From Treponema sp. (lineage in GTDB: Bacteria > Spirochaetota > Spirochaetia > Treponematales > Treponemataceae), in the NCBI GenBank assembly GCA_022010055.1, contig CP091737.1, positions 806,001 through 870,000 on the forward strand: DNA of 64,000 bases, written 5' to 3'. Positions within the stretch are counted from its first letter, which is position 1; each line of letters opens with the position of its first letter. Of this stretch, positions 28,515 to 36,297 are shown in pieces. Both the position numbers and the translations under genes were made by a program. The notes beneath the pieces were generated by a model that did no database searches, was not told the DNA's origin, and was given only the letters and a program-made list of their open reading frames with translations.

Positions 28515-28904
28515 TTAAACGATTTCATCAAAAATAATACCGATTGCTTTTCTGATGCGAATCTTTAAATTTTGAATTTCTTCAGAAGGTATCTCCTTTA
28601 CAACCTGATTGGTACTTGGATCTACTACTTTTACAACGATACTGCCAAGTTCTTTGTTTACATTGAACTGCAGTTCCCTGCCCATTACCCTGTCGGACAT
28701 GCTTTGCAGCTGCTGGGCATCCGCTTTTATTTCCGCCATGCTTTGGACAAGATTGTCAACAACTTCTGAACCTGTAGGGGTTTTTAAAGTGTTTACAGCG
28801 CTGGATTTTTGGGTAGATATATTTTTTGCCGGAGTAACAGCACTGCTGTTTAGATTAAGGCCATCCATGGCCAGTGTCTGCCCCAATGAACTTATAGTAT
28901 TCAT
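28515..28904 (-). CDS. flaG: FlaG family flagellar protein
   Basis: FlaG modulates filament length in several bacteria. The 129-residue protein has the family stretch ELQFNVNKELGSIVVKVVDP followed by VVKEIPSEEIQNLKIRI. The ATG at 28904 is preceded by AAGGAGGAAG. An upstream in-frame extension would overlap a terminator and is not used. It sits between flaB and fliD in transcription order. Confidence 0.9.
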   Translation of the reverse strand: MNTISSLGQTLAMDGLNLNSSAVTPAKNISTQKSSAVNTLKTPTGSEVVDNLVQSMAEIKADAQQLQSMSDRVMGRELQFNVNKELGSIVVKVVDPSTNQVVKEIPSEEIQNLKIRIRKAIGIIFDEIV

Positions 28905-28920
28905 AAGGCTTCCTCCTTGA

Positions 28921-28956
28921 ATAAAAAGAAATGGGAGAGGGGCGCACCCCTCCCAC
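28921..28956 (-). terminator. terminator downstream of the second flaB
   Basis: On the minus strand TGGGAGGGG pairs imperfectly with CCCCTCTCCCA around TGCG, followed by a T-rich stretch. It would separate flaB from flaG-fliD transcription, at least partly. Confidence 0.7.
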
Positions 28957-29016
28957 TCCACGTTTTAACTGTCAAAAGATGACATCCAGAAATCTTTTAA
29001 CGTTAAATTCCGCTTT

Positions 29017-29864
29017 CTAGCTCAAAAGAGCAAGGACATTCTGCGACTGGCTGTTTGCCTGAGAAAGCATTGCAGTACCAGACTGTGTGAGAATCTGGTT
29101 CTTTGTGTATTCTACAATCTCAGAAGCCATGTCTGTATCGCGGATTCTTGACTCAGCTGACTGAGTGTTCTCAGCAGCGATGTTTATACCGCGAGCAGCC
29201 ATTTCGAAACGGTTCTGGTAAGCACCAAGATCAGCTCTCTGTTTTGTAACATTTGTAAGAGCCGCATCAACTGCTCCAAGAGTAGCGTTAGCTGATTCTG
29301 GATCATTGATAGTAATAGTGTCTTCGGAACCCTGTGCACCACGGAGTCCGAGTGCCTGTGCAGTCATTGTTCCAATGAATACACGTGCGTTCTGGTCCAT
29401 GTTTGCTCCGATTTGAAACTGCATTACATTGTCAGATTCAGATGCAAAACGTCCTGTAAGCATATTCATGCCGTTGAACTGAGCCTGACTGGCGATACGG
29501 TCAACTTCAGCAACAAGCTGTGAAACTTCAACCTGAATCTGCATGCGGTCTTCATCGCTGTAGATTCCGTTTGCTGACTGAACAGCAAGTTCACGTACAC
29601 GCTGAAGAATGTCTGTCGTTTCCGTCAAATATCCTTCTGTTGTCTGAATGAATGAAACACCATTCTCGATGTTTCGGCTAGCCTGGTTCAAACCGCGGAT
29701 TTGTGAACGCATTTTTCAGAAACAGCAAGTCCTGAAGCGTCATCACCAGCGCGGTTGATTTTTTCACCTGAAGAGAGTTTCTCGATGTTTTTCATGATAC
29801 CGTCATTAGAAATGCCAAGTACACGATCTGCATACAAAGAACTCATGTTGTGATTAATAATCAT
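29017..29864 (-). CDS. flaB: flagellin FlaB (second copy in transcription order), frame broken
   Basis: A core-filament flagellin of the periplasmic flagella, about 282 residues. The N-terminal D0/D1 region is MIINHNMSSLYADRVLGISN through LSSGEKINRAGDDASGLAVS, and the C-terminal region ends TMLSQANSQSQNVLALLS-like. Frame is broken at 29711-29715, where T5 (coding A5) should be T6: GAAAAAATGCG restores SEKMRSQIRGL. GGAGG eight bases before the ATG includes a GGA motif suited to CsrA. It is clearly paralogous to the flaB at 30317-31176. Confidence 0.93.
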
Positions 29865-29966
29865 ATCTGTGCCCTCCATGTCATTAATCCAGAACATCAT
29901 GTTCTGCATTCTGCTTTGTGCGGGCTGAAAAGGATTTGCGCCTTCCTTTTTCAGTTTCAGACCCTG

Positions 29967-30010
29967 CAGCAGAAACAGTAAGTTTGTTTCCACACCTACT
30001 GTTTCTGCTG
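29967..30010 (-). other. 14-bp perfect hairpin in the leader of the second flaB
   Basis: CAGCAGAAACAGTA (29967-29980) and TACTGTTTCTGCTG (29997-30010) are exact inverse complements with a 16-nt loop. It lies ~105 bp upstream of the flaB start codon and could control leader folding. The surrounding ~450-bp intergenic region (29865-30316) contains this hairpin, two others and a flagellin remnant. Confidence 0.6.
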
Positions 30011-30136
30011 TTACAAAACAGCATGGACAGCACTTTTTCAAAGAACTTACGTGTCTGAAAACACGTTGAAACAGCATAATTATATGTACGATTTTTTAGC
30101 GAAGAATAGGGGAGAGCAGGATATTACCGTACAATA

Positions 30137-30167
30137 TTGTGTATGGAATCAGAGATTCCATACACAA
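30137..30167 (-). terminator. 14-bp perfect hairpin downstream of the flagellin remnant
   Basis: TTGTGTATGGAATC (30137-30150) pairs perfectly with GATTCCATACACAA (30154-30167) around AGA. There is no clear T-run, so it may be a transcript 3'-end stabiliser rather than a true terminator. Confidence 0.6.
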
Positions 30168-30177
30168 TTATATTACA

Positions 30178-30231
30178 CTATCTCAGTAAAGACAAGATAT
30201 TCTGTGGCTGGTTGTTGACCTGGACAAGCAT
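30178..30231 (-). pseudogene. flagellin 3' remnant between the two flaB genes
   Basis: The minus strand encodes MLVQVNNQPQNILSLLR followed by TAG. This matches the last residues of the adjacent flaB (MLAQANNQSQNVLSLLR). No flagellin-like sequence continues upstream, where a hairpin lies instead. It looks like the tail of a deleted third flagellin gene, most likely lost by recombination between flaB copies. Confidence 0.75.
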
Positions 30232-30235
30232 TGAC

Positions 30236-30282
30236 CGCAGGCGATGCCTGCGTGTGGCTTTTATGCGATAAAAGCCACACGC
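30236..30282 (-). terminator. two abutting hairpins downstream of first flaB
   Basis: GCGTGTGGCTTTTAT (30250-30264) and ATAAAAGCCACACGC (30268-30282) form a perfect 15-bp stem with a GCG loop. CGCAGGC-GAT-GCCTGCG (30236-30252) forms a second stem sharing three bases. They lie just past the flaB stop on the minus strand and probably end or stabilise the abundant flaB mRNA. Confidence 0.65.
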
Positions 30283-30316
30283 AATGCTATTCAAGTTTTT
30301 TTCCAGTCATAAATTC

Positions 30317-31176
30317 CTATCTTAAAAGACTAAGAACATTCTGTGACTGGTTGTTAGCTTGTGCCAACATAGCAGTACCTGCCTGCTGGAGCACAGAATT
30401 CTTTGTGAACTCTACCATCTGGCTTGCCATATCAGTATCGCGGATACGTGATTCAGAAGCCTGAAGGTTTTCTGCAGAAATGTTAAGACCACGAACAGCA
30501 TATTCCATGCGGTTCTGGTAAGCGCCAAGGTCTGCGCGCTGTTTGTTGATTTTCTTCAGACCTTCATCGATAGTTCCGATTGCACGGTTGGCATCTTCCG
30601 GTGTCTCAAGTGAAAGTTTGTTTCTGTGCCGATTTCTCGGATTCCCAATGCTGTAGAAGACATTGTTCCGATGAAAACCTGCATTCTCTGATCCATATTA
30701 GAACCGATGTGGAACCACATGGAAGCAGTAACAACATTTTCACCTGTTGGCTGAGCAAAGCGGCCTGTGAGCATGTTCATGCCGTTGAACTGGGCAGAAG
30801 AAGCGATTCTGTCTACTTCAGAAACAAGGGCAGAAATTTCAACCTGAATCTGCATACGGTCTTCTGCGCTGTAGATTCCGTTAGATGATTGAACGGCCAG
30901 CTCGCGGATGCGCTGCATAATATCAGTAGTTTCCTGAAGATAACCTTCGGTTGTCTGGATAAAACTGATACCGTTAGAAGCGTTCTGTGAAGCCTGGTTC
31001 AAGCCACGGATCTGTGAGCGCATCTTTTCAGATACTGCAAGACCAGAGGCGTCATCACCTGCGCGGTTGATTCTTTCGCCGGAAGAAAGTTTCTCCATAT
31101 CTTTTGAAAGACCGAGTCCTGTGACTCCCAGCTGACGATTAGCATACATTGCCGACATGTTGTGGTTGATAACCAT
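30317..31176 (-). CDS. flaB: flagellin FlaB (first copy), frame broken
   Basis: A core flagellin of ~286 residues beginning MVINHNMSAMYANRQLGVTG, with the conserved LSSGERINRAGDDASGLAVS and C-terminal RDTDMASQMVEFTKNSVL. The frame breaks at 30617-30619 where TTT should be TTTT; restoring it joins GTETK to the C-terminal part. AAGGAGGAAC precedes the ATG at 31176. A sigma-28-type promoter lies ~160 bp upstream, with a leader containing hairpins. It is the promoter-proximal of two paralogous flagellin genes. Confidence 0.94.
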
Positions 31177-31336
31177 AGTTTGTTCCTCCTTGGAATCTTT
31201 AAGGACAACATCCTTGCTGTCCTGGAAAAAATGCAAATGGTGTATATGTTTACAAGGCCACATCTACACTCATTTGCAGCAGAATTATCTGACTGCCGTG
31301 CTAAAAAGCCGTGCAGTCATAACACTTCTTTTTCAA

Positions 31337-31364
31337 TTATCGGAAACCAGGGTGTGAAACTTTA
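31337..31364 (-). promoter_or_regulatory. sigma-28 (FliA)-type promoter of flaB
   Basis: On the minus strand TAAAGTTT (31364-31357) is followed after 12 bases by TCCGATAA (31344-31337). The FliA consensus is TAAAGTTT, N11, GCCGATAA, so both elements are nearly exact with one extra spacer base. The transcript would have a ~155-nt leader, with an inverted repeat GACTGC.../GCAGTC. Confidence 0.85.
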
Positions 31365-31392
31365 ATAAAAAATGAGACTTTTTTTTTAAATT

Positions 31393-31602
31393 AGCCTTAA
31401 TTTCGAGTTTTTTTTGCAAATTATGAAAGAACGCTCTCGGCAGATTCCCAATTTGCTCAGATGGATTTGGCTCGCGCTTCGCTTGTATTAATTCGGGTGC
31501 TCCGCACTTTTATTAATTCAATCGCCAAAAATCTTCTCAAATTGTAAATCTGCCTGCGCTTTTATTCTTTTTACAAAAAACTCGACATTCGGGCAAATTA
31601 AC
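31393..31602 (-). repeat. MITE-like element, copy 2 (inverted)
   Basis: Inverted relative to copy 1 at 13776-13984 and nearly identical over the whole length. Ends are TCGAGTTTTTTTTGCAAA (31403-31420) and a variant ACAAAAAACTCGA (to 31585). The changes GCGTAGTGC/GCGAAGCGC between copies keep a small stem paired. It lies in the non-coding gap between the flaB promoter and rdgB. Confidence 0.85.
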
Positions 31603-31610
31603 AAAAATGA

Positions 31611-31640
31611 ATAGCCGCCGGTGAAATCACCGGAAGCGCG
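31611..31640 (-). terminator. probable rdgB terminator
   Basis: CCGGTGA-AA-TCACCGG (31618-31633) is a perfect 7-bp hairpin lying ~20 bp after the rdgB stop on the minus strand. A T-run follows after about ten bases. Confidence 0.55.
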
Positions 31641-31653
31641 GATGGCGCTTGAA

Positions 31654-32316
31654 TCAGTTGAATTCCGGCAATGTCTTTAGCATTTCCACAAGCGCTCTTG
31701 TCGCTTTTCCGCGGTGGGAAATCGCATTTTTTTCTTCTGATGAAATTTGAGCGGCTGTTTTTCCGTACTGCGGCAGAAAAAATATAGGATCGTAGCCAAA
31801 GCCGCCTGTTCCGGCCGCATCTTCAATGCGTTCCACAATTGTTCCTTCCATAGTTTCCTGGGAAACAAAAATTCTGTCTGTTCCAAGGTACAGAACCATG
31901 GCGCAGGTGTAATGCGCGGAACGCAATCCGTTTTTGAATGAATCAGAAGTTATTCCTGATGCGACGGCGGCGTTCAGCGATTCTATAAGGAATCTGTTTT
32001 GCAGTTCCTGCGGTGTTTTTGAGCCGTCTGGTTTTCCATGCGGAAATTCCGGTCCGCCGTAACGGGCTGAATAAATTCCTGGAATTCCGTTCAGTGCGTC
32101 TACGCAAATTCCTGAGTCATCTGCGATTACAGGGCAGCGGACAATCTCATACAGCGTTCTAGCCTTTATTATGCTGTTTTCGTAGAAAGTCTTTCCGTTT
32201 TCAATAGGATTAAAGTCAATTCCCTCGTCTGCAGGAGTGATGACTGTATGCGGGGAAAGAATTTGACTCATTTCCCGTTTTTTGTTCTTGTTTCCGGTTG
32301 CTAAATAAATTTTCAT
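31654..32316 (-). CDS. rdgB: RdgB/HAM1-type non-canonical purine NTP pyrophosphatase
   Basis: This enzyme hydrolyses dITP and XTP to keep deaminated purines out of nucleic acids. The N-terminus MKIYLATGNKNKKREMSQIL has the family GN-K motif, and DDSGICVDALNGIPGIYSAR is the substrate-specificity signature. The C-terminal GFGYDPIFFLPQ and ISHRGKA motifs are complete. The 220 residues include a short insertion between PGIYSARYGG and LLIESL-like helices. It lies downstream of the sigma-like gene on the same strand with 32 bp between. Confidence 0.92.
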   Translation of the reverse strand: MKIYLATGNKNKKREMSQILSPHTVITPADEGIDFNPIENGKTFYENSIIKARTLYEIVRCPVIADDSGICVDALNGIPGIYSARYGGPEFPHGKPDGSKTPQELQNRFLIESLNAAVASGITSDSFKNGLRSAHYTCAMVLYLGTDRIFVSQETMEGTIVERIEDAAGTGGFGYDPIFFLPQYGKTAAQISSEEKNAISHRGKATRALVEMLKTLPEFN

Positions 32317-32348
32317 AGACAGATTCTATTCAATTTTTTTTTTCTAGT

Positions 32349-33365
32349 CTACGAGTTTTCGGAACTGTCGTTTATTTCTTTTATGATGAATTCTGCCATT
32401 GTCTCCGCATTCTTTATATAATTTCCAACCTGACGTTCGCCGATTCCCAGCACATCCGCTACCTGTCTGTTTGTCGGACATAGTTTTATGGGTTTTGTCA
32501 TTAAGCGGCTGTTTCTGTCCTGCCATTTTTTTGTGTGATATTCATATTTTTTTGAAAGCTCTTCTTTTTCGCTTGTTTCTACTGCCTCTGAAAGCTGTTT
32601 CTGAAGCTTTATGTGATAATTGAATGATTTTACAAGTCTGTCCTGCATCTTTTCCAGTTTTTCATGTTTTTCCGGTATTTTGCTTTTTAATTCATCTATT
32701 GTTTCCTGCATAAGTTTTTTTGAAATTGCGCAGTAATCGCATACTGAGTCGATGGTTTCGTCCGTTATGTAGTAGCTTGATTTTAGTGCGAGTATAAGCG
32801 CTGTTTTTGCCTTTGGAGATCTTCTGTTTGCCCAGTAGGTTACAAGGTCTTTTATTTTTATCTTTGGTTTTTCCCCGGAAAAATGCTCCGTATTTTCTGC
32901 TCTTGCTTTTTTTCCGGCGAGCCTTTTTTCCTTGCAGGTGATTTTATCCTCTGTTCTTTTGATAAAAGGTCTCAGGTGCGCGATTTTGAAGGGCGCTTCA
33001 TCCATTTCGTATCGTTCTTTCTGTGGTTCGTATTGAATCTGGGGACATTCCCTTGCAAATGTGTCGCCAAAACATTTCCGTCTGTTTTCCCGGATGATTG
33101 TAAGAATCTGGTACTTGAAAAAGGCTAGCAGATAGGTCTTGAAAGAACCTTTTTCCTTTTTGTAGTTTTTGAAAATCAATGCCCCGGACTGCAGTATGCG
33201 CACGCTCAGCTCTCCGATAATATCTTCATCATTTGAAATCAGGTGATATTTTTTAGGATTTCGGATCAAGTCTTCTGCGAGCATTTTTGCCGCATTTTCC
33301 GGCGTGATAAAACCGGAATCAATCATCTCTGGAATTGAATTCAGGTCGATGCAAAGTTTTTTCAT
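32349..33365 (-). CDS. sigma-factor-like protein with long linker
   Basis: A 338-residue protein not closely like any named sigma factor. Residues ~45-95 resemble sigma-70 region 2: DEDIIGELSVRILQSGALIF, then the GSFKTYLLAFFKYQIL stretch, which corresponds to the core-binding and -10 recognition helices. Near the C-terminus PTNRQVADVLGIGERQVGNY resembles the region 4 helix-turn-helix. Between them lies a Lys/Glu-rich ~190-residue linker, much longer than in ECF sigma factors. A transcriptional role is inferred, not shown. It may instead be another two-domain DNA-binding protein. Confidence 0.55.
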   Translation of the reverse strand: MKKLCIDLNSIPEMIDSGFITPENAAKMLAEDLIRNPKKYHLISNDEDIIGELSVRILQSGALIFKNYKKEKGSFKTYLLAFFKYQILTIIRENRRKCFGDTFARECPQIQYEPQKERYEMDEAPFKIAHLRPFIKRTEDKITCKEKRLAGKKARAENTEHFSGEKPKIKIKDLVTYWANRRSPKAKTALILALKSSYYITDETIDSVCDYCAISKKLMQETIDELKSKIPEKHEKLEKMQDRLVKSFNYHIKLQKQLSEAVETSEKEELSKKYEYHTKKWQDRNSRLMTKPIKLCPTNRQVADVLGIGERQVGNYIKNAETMAEFIIKEINDSSENS

Positions 33366-33445
33366 TTTAATACTCCACTTTTAAATAATTTATAATTATT
33401 TTAAAAGCAAGTATCGTGCCAAGTTTTTGTTTTTACGGCGTTTTT

Positions 33446-34431
33446 TTACATTATCCGTGAAAATTCTTTTACAACGGACGGAATCAGCGTTTCAAGTTTT
33501 CCGTTGCAGCTGAAACCCGATGCGTTTTTGTGTCCTCCTCCGCCAAATTTTGCGGCAACTGCGCTTACGTCAATCCTGTCTTTTGAACGCAGGCCGGCTG
33601 TGCAGGTCGTGTCTGTGTCCTGCCTTAAAAATACAACCGCTTCAACTCCTGCTACTGCAAGAAACGCCGAATACAACGCGTCTGAATCGCGTCCTTCCTG
33701 TCCCCATTTTTTTGTGTCATCCATGGTCTCGTAGGTAAGTACAAGTTTCCGTCTATGTACCGTTCCGCGTGGTCTAAAAGAATTCCCAGAAGTTTTCTGG
33801 TTGAATATGCTTTTCCGCTTGTTATGTAATCGTAGGTTTTTCGCGGGTCTACACCGGCTTTTACAAGTCTTGAAATCGCGACAAGAACATCCGCATCGTT
33901 CGGAGAAAGGAATTTGAAGAATCCTGTGTCGGTCATCGCTCCGAAGAAAATGATTTCCGCAAGCTCCAGAGGAATTTCTCCGGCAAGATTTTCGTACAGG
34001 AACTGTACCAGTATTGAAGCGGCGGGGCAGGTTGAGTCAATTATGCAGTTCGCATCGTCTGGAATTTCTGCTGTTTTGTGGTGATCTATTATAAATGTGT
34101 CAAAACCTGTCAGGTCGCCGTCTATGTCTCCTAGCCTTGAAATTTCAGAGCAGTCGCATATTATGAGTCCGGTTCTTTTTCTTTCCTCATTTGTCTGAAA
34201 ATCCATTTTGCCGGTAAAAAAATCTGCGTATTTTTTTATTTCCACTCTTTTGAAAGGTCCGGCATTCAAAAGGACATACGGCTTGTTGAATCGCTCTATA
34301 ATCTTTGAAAGCCCTATGCAGGAAGCGATGCAGTCTCCGTCAGGTTCTTTGTGCCCGGCGATATAAAAATAGTCATGATTTTCAATGAATGACTTAAAAG
34401 CGTTAAATTTTTCTTGTGGTATAGTTTTCAT
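33446..34431 (-). CDS. DHH/DHHA1 phosphoesterase, NrnA-like, frame broken
   Basis: Members of this family degrade nanoRNA or cyclic dinucleotide products such as pApA and pGpG. The DHH domain has AGHKEPDGDCIASCIGL and FIIDHHKTAE, and the DHHA1 domain ends in FGGGGHKNASGFSC. The frame breaks at 33746-33748 where TTT should be TTTT (GGAAAACTTG in coding sense). The corrected protein is ~328 residues. A PilZ protein elsewhere in this window suggests cyclic di-GMP signalling, so a turnover role is possible, but the substrate is not certain. Confidence 0.88.
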
Positions 34432-34450
34432 GAGGTAAAAAATCCGTTTT

Positions 34451-34485
34451 ATAAAAAAATGGGCTGTCTTTTTTTAACAGCCCGG
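34451..34485 (-). terminator. intrinsic terminator downstream of the small secreted protein
   Basis: On the minus strand GGGCTGT and ACAGCCC pair around an A-rich loop and are followed by a T-run. Confidence 0.8.
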
Positions 34486-34493
34486 TTTTATTA

Positions 34494-34925
34494 TCAGTAA
34501 AGAGATTCTAAAGAATCCTTGTCAATGTCAAGTTTTACACCGCTTTCTACAACGCCCCAGGCTGCATTTGATTTATCCATTGGCATAGTAAGAATTGTGT
34601 ATTTGAATTCGCCGTTGTCTTTTACAACTGTAAGGAACGGCTTTAGTTTTCCTCTTGGCAAAGCCCTTATTCTAAGTTTTAGAGAGCTGTCTTTTGTGGT
34701 GTACGCCCATTTTTTAGGAATGGTTGTATTTCCGACGCCATATTTACCTTTCTGGTAAATCACAACAAAAGCTTCTTGTCCTTCAAGAACTTTGTAGACA
34801 GGAATATAGTCATAAGACATTGATGTCCAGTTCTTTTCACTGGTTTCGTTGTATGCAACTGGTACTGCAAATGCGGCTGTTGCTATGGTTGCTAATGCTA
34901 AAAGTGTCAGGATGATTCTTTTCAT
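34494..34925 (-). CDS. small secreted protein
   Basis: A 143-residue exported protein. The first 20 residues (MKRIILTLLALATIATAAFA) are a clean signal peptide with an AxA cleavage site. The mature part is beta-rich (VPVYKVLEGQEAFVVIYQKG). I chose the ATG at 34925 because AAGGAG lies eight bases upstream; an ATG two codons earlier directly abuts the ribosome-binding site. It stands alone before a terminator and is divergent from no partner. I do not recognise a family. Confidence 0.78.
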   Translation of the reverse strand: MKRIILTLLALATIATAAFAVPVAYNETSEKNWTSMSYDYIPVYKVLEGQEAFVVIYQKGKYGVGNTTIPKKWAYTTKDSSLKLRIRALPRGKLKPFLTVVKDNGEFKYTILTMPMDKSNAAWGVVESGVKLDIDKDSLESLY

Positions 34926-34967
34926 GGTCATCTCCTTTTTAGAAATAGTAATCGCCTATGCTTGAAA

Positions 34968-35912
34968 TTAAATTAATCCCAGCATTATCGCTTTTATGGT
35001 GTGCTTTCTGTTTTCAGCTTCGTCCCATACGCGGCTCGCCGTGCTTTCAAACACATCCTCTGTAACTTCCTGGCCTTTTACGGCTGGAAGACAGTGCATG
35101 AAGATGGTGTTTTCCTTTCCGGTTCTTTTCATAAGCTCTGAATTTACCTGGAAAGGCCGCAGCAGCTTTGTGCGCTGATCCTTCAGCTTTTCTTCTCCCA
35201 TAGAAACCCAGACATCTGTGTAAAGACAGTCCGCACCTTCCACAACATCCATTTTATCACTGATTTGAATTTTTGCACCTGAAAGTTTTGCAAAAGGTTC
35301 ACAAATATTGATTATTTCCTGGTCAGGGAAGAGCTCCTTCGGGCTGAAAATTGAAAAATTGATTCCGAGCTTTGCCGAGATAAGCATCATCGAGCGCGCC
35401 ACATTGTTTCTTCCGTCGCCGCAGAAAGTCCATTTAAGACCTTTTATTGTTTCAAAATTTTCTTTCAGCGTCATGATGTCTGCAAGTGCCTGGGTAGGAT
35501 GGAATTCATCCGTAAGTCCGTTTATTACAGGAATTCCTGAATATTTTGCCAGCTGCTCAACGTGCTCCTGCTTGAATCCGCGGAACTCGATCGCGCTGAA
35601 CATTCTTCCAAGAACGCGCGCAGTATCCTGGACAGATTCTTTTCCGCCGAGCTGAATGTCGTCTGTGGACATAAAAACCGGATGTCCGCCTTCTTCGCCG
35701 AAAGCGGTCTCAAATGAGCTTCTTGTCCGTGTTGATCTCTTTTCAAAGATAAGGGCAATCGTCTTTCCTAAAAAACGCTGGTGAATTTCGCCGCGATGAG
35801 ATTCTGCCTTTACCTGAATGGCAAGGTTCAGCAATGTTTCAATTTCTTCTGGTGTCCATTCAATCCAATTTAACAATGAACGGCCTTTAAAAGGTGCTTT
35901 AAATGTTTCCAT
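34968..35912 (-). CDS. argF: ornithine carbamoyltransferase
   Basis: It interconverts carbamoyl phosphate plus ornithine with citrulline plus phosphate. The carbamoyl-phosphate motif STRTRSSFE, the ornithine-binding DEFHPTQALADIMT and the catalytic FMHCLPA are all present in the 314 residues. I prefer the ATG at 35912 (METFKAPFKGRSLLNW), where family similarity begins. An ATG at 35960 with an AGGA site is an alternative. No other arginine biosynthesis or deiminase gene is in the window, so the direction is unknown. A putative TTTACA-N17-TATTAT promoter ends six bases before the ATG. Confidence 0.92.
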   Translation of the reverse strand: METFKAPFKGRSLLNWIEWTPEEIETLLNLAIQVKAESHRGEIHQRFLGKTIALIFEKRSTRTRSSFETAFGEEGGHPVFMSTDDIQLGGKESVQDTARVLGRMFSAIEFRGFKQEHVEQLAKYSGIPVINGLTDEFHPTQALADIMTLKENFETIKGLKWTFCGDGRNNVARSMMLISAKLGINFSIFSPKELFPDQEIINICEPFAKLSGAKIQISDKMDVVEGADCLYTDVWVSMGEEKLKDQRTKLLRPFQVNSELMKRTGKENTIFMHCLPAVKGQEVTEDVFESTASRVWDEAENRKHTIKAIMLGLI

Positions 35913-35990
35913 TTCTATATAATAAATCTTTTTAGAGTGGTTGTAAATAAGCTGCGTCATTCCGAGTCCTGCTCATGGAATCAGATTTCG

Positions 35991-36060
35991 ACTTTTATAT
36001 AAAATCGTATAAAACAATATAAAGTCATATAAAACCGTATAAAATTATATAAAAAGTCCG
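35991..36060. repeat. six-unit repeat with exact 10-bp period
   Basis: TATAAA occurs at 35998, 36008, 36018, 36028, 36038 and 36048, each unit being TATAAA followed by four variable bases. The array is flanked by GACTTTTATATAA and its approximate inverse TTATATAAAAAGTC. It lies ~80 bp upstream of argF and ~95 bp from tRNA-Met. The period equals one helical turn, so a bent or protein-binding region is possible. Confidence 0.85.
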
Positions 36061-36121
36061 AATGTTGAGTTTTATTAATTGAGATGAAAATTGAATGTGC
36101 TGCCATAAAAAACGAATGCGG

Positions 36122-36153
36122 CAAAAAAAAAGACCTGCGGAAGCAAGTCTTTT
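36122..36153 (-). terminator. intrinsic terminator of tRNA-Met
   Basis: On the minus strand AAGACTTGC and GCAGGTCTT pair around TTCC and are followed by a long T-run, immediately 3' of the tRNA. Confidence 0.88.
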
Positions 36154-36226
36154 TAGCGATGATGGGGCTTGAACCTATGACCTACCGGATATGAGCCGGG
36201 TGCTCTACCTGCTGAGCTACATCGCC
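36154..36226 (-). tRNA. tRNA-Met (CAT)
   Basis: Minus-strand cloverleaf with acceptor GGCGATG/CATCGCT, anticodon loop CTCATAT giving CAT, and T-arm AGGTTCAAGCCC. An elongator methionine tRNA is most likely; an isoleucine tRNA with lysidine-modified CAT cannot be excluded from sequence alone. Confidence 0.88.
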
Positions 36227-36297
36227 ATACGATGTTTATGATTCTATCGCATAATTCTATTGAATGTCAATATCTAAAGTTCAAAAAAAATTGAAAA

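Noticed and set aside
35991..36060. CRISPR-like array
   Set aside because: Units are only 10 bp with no spacers of normal length, and no cas genes are in the window.
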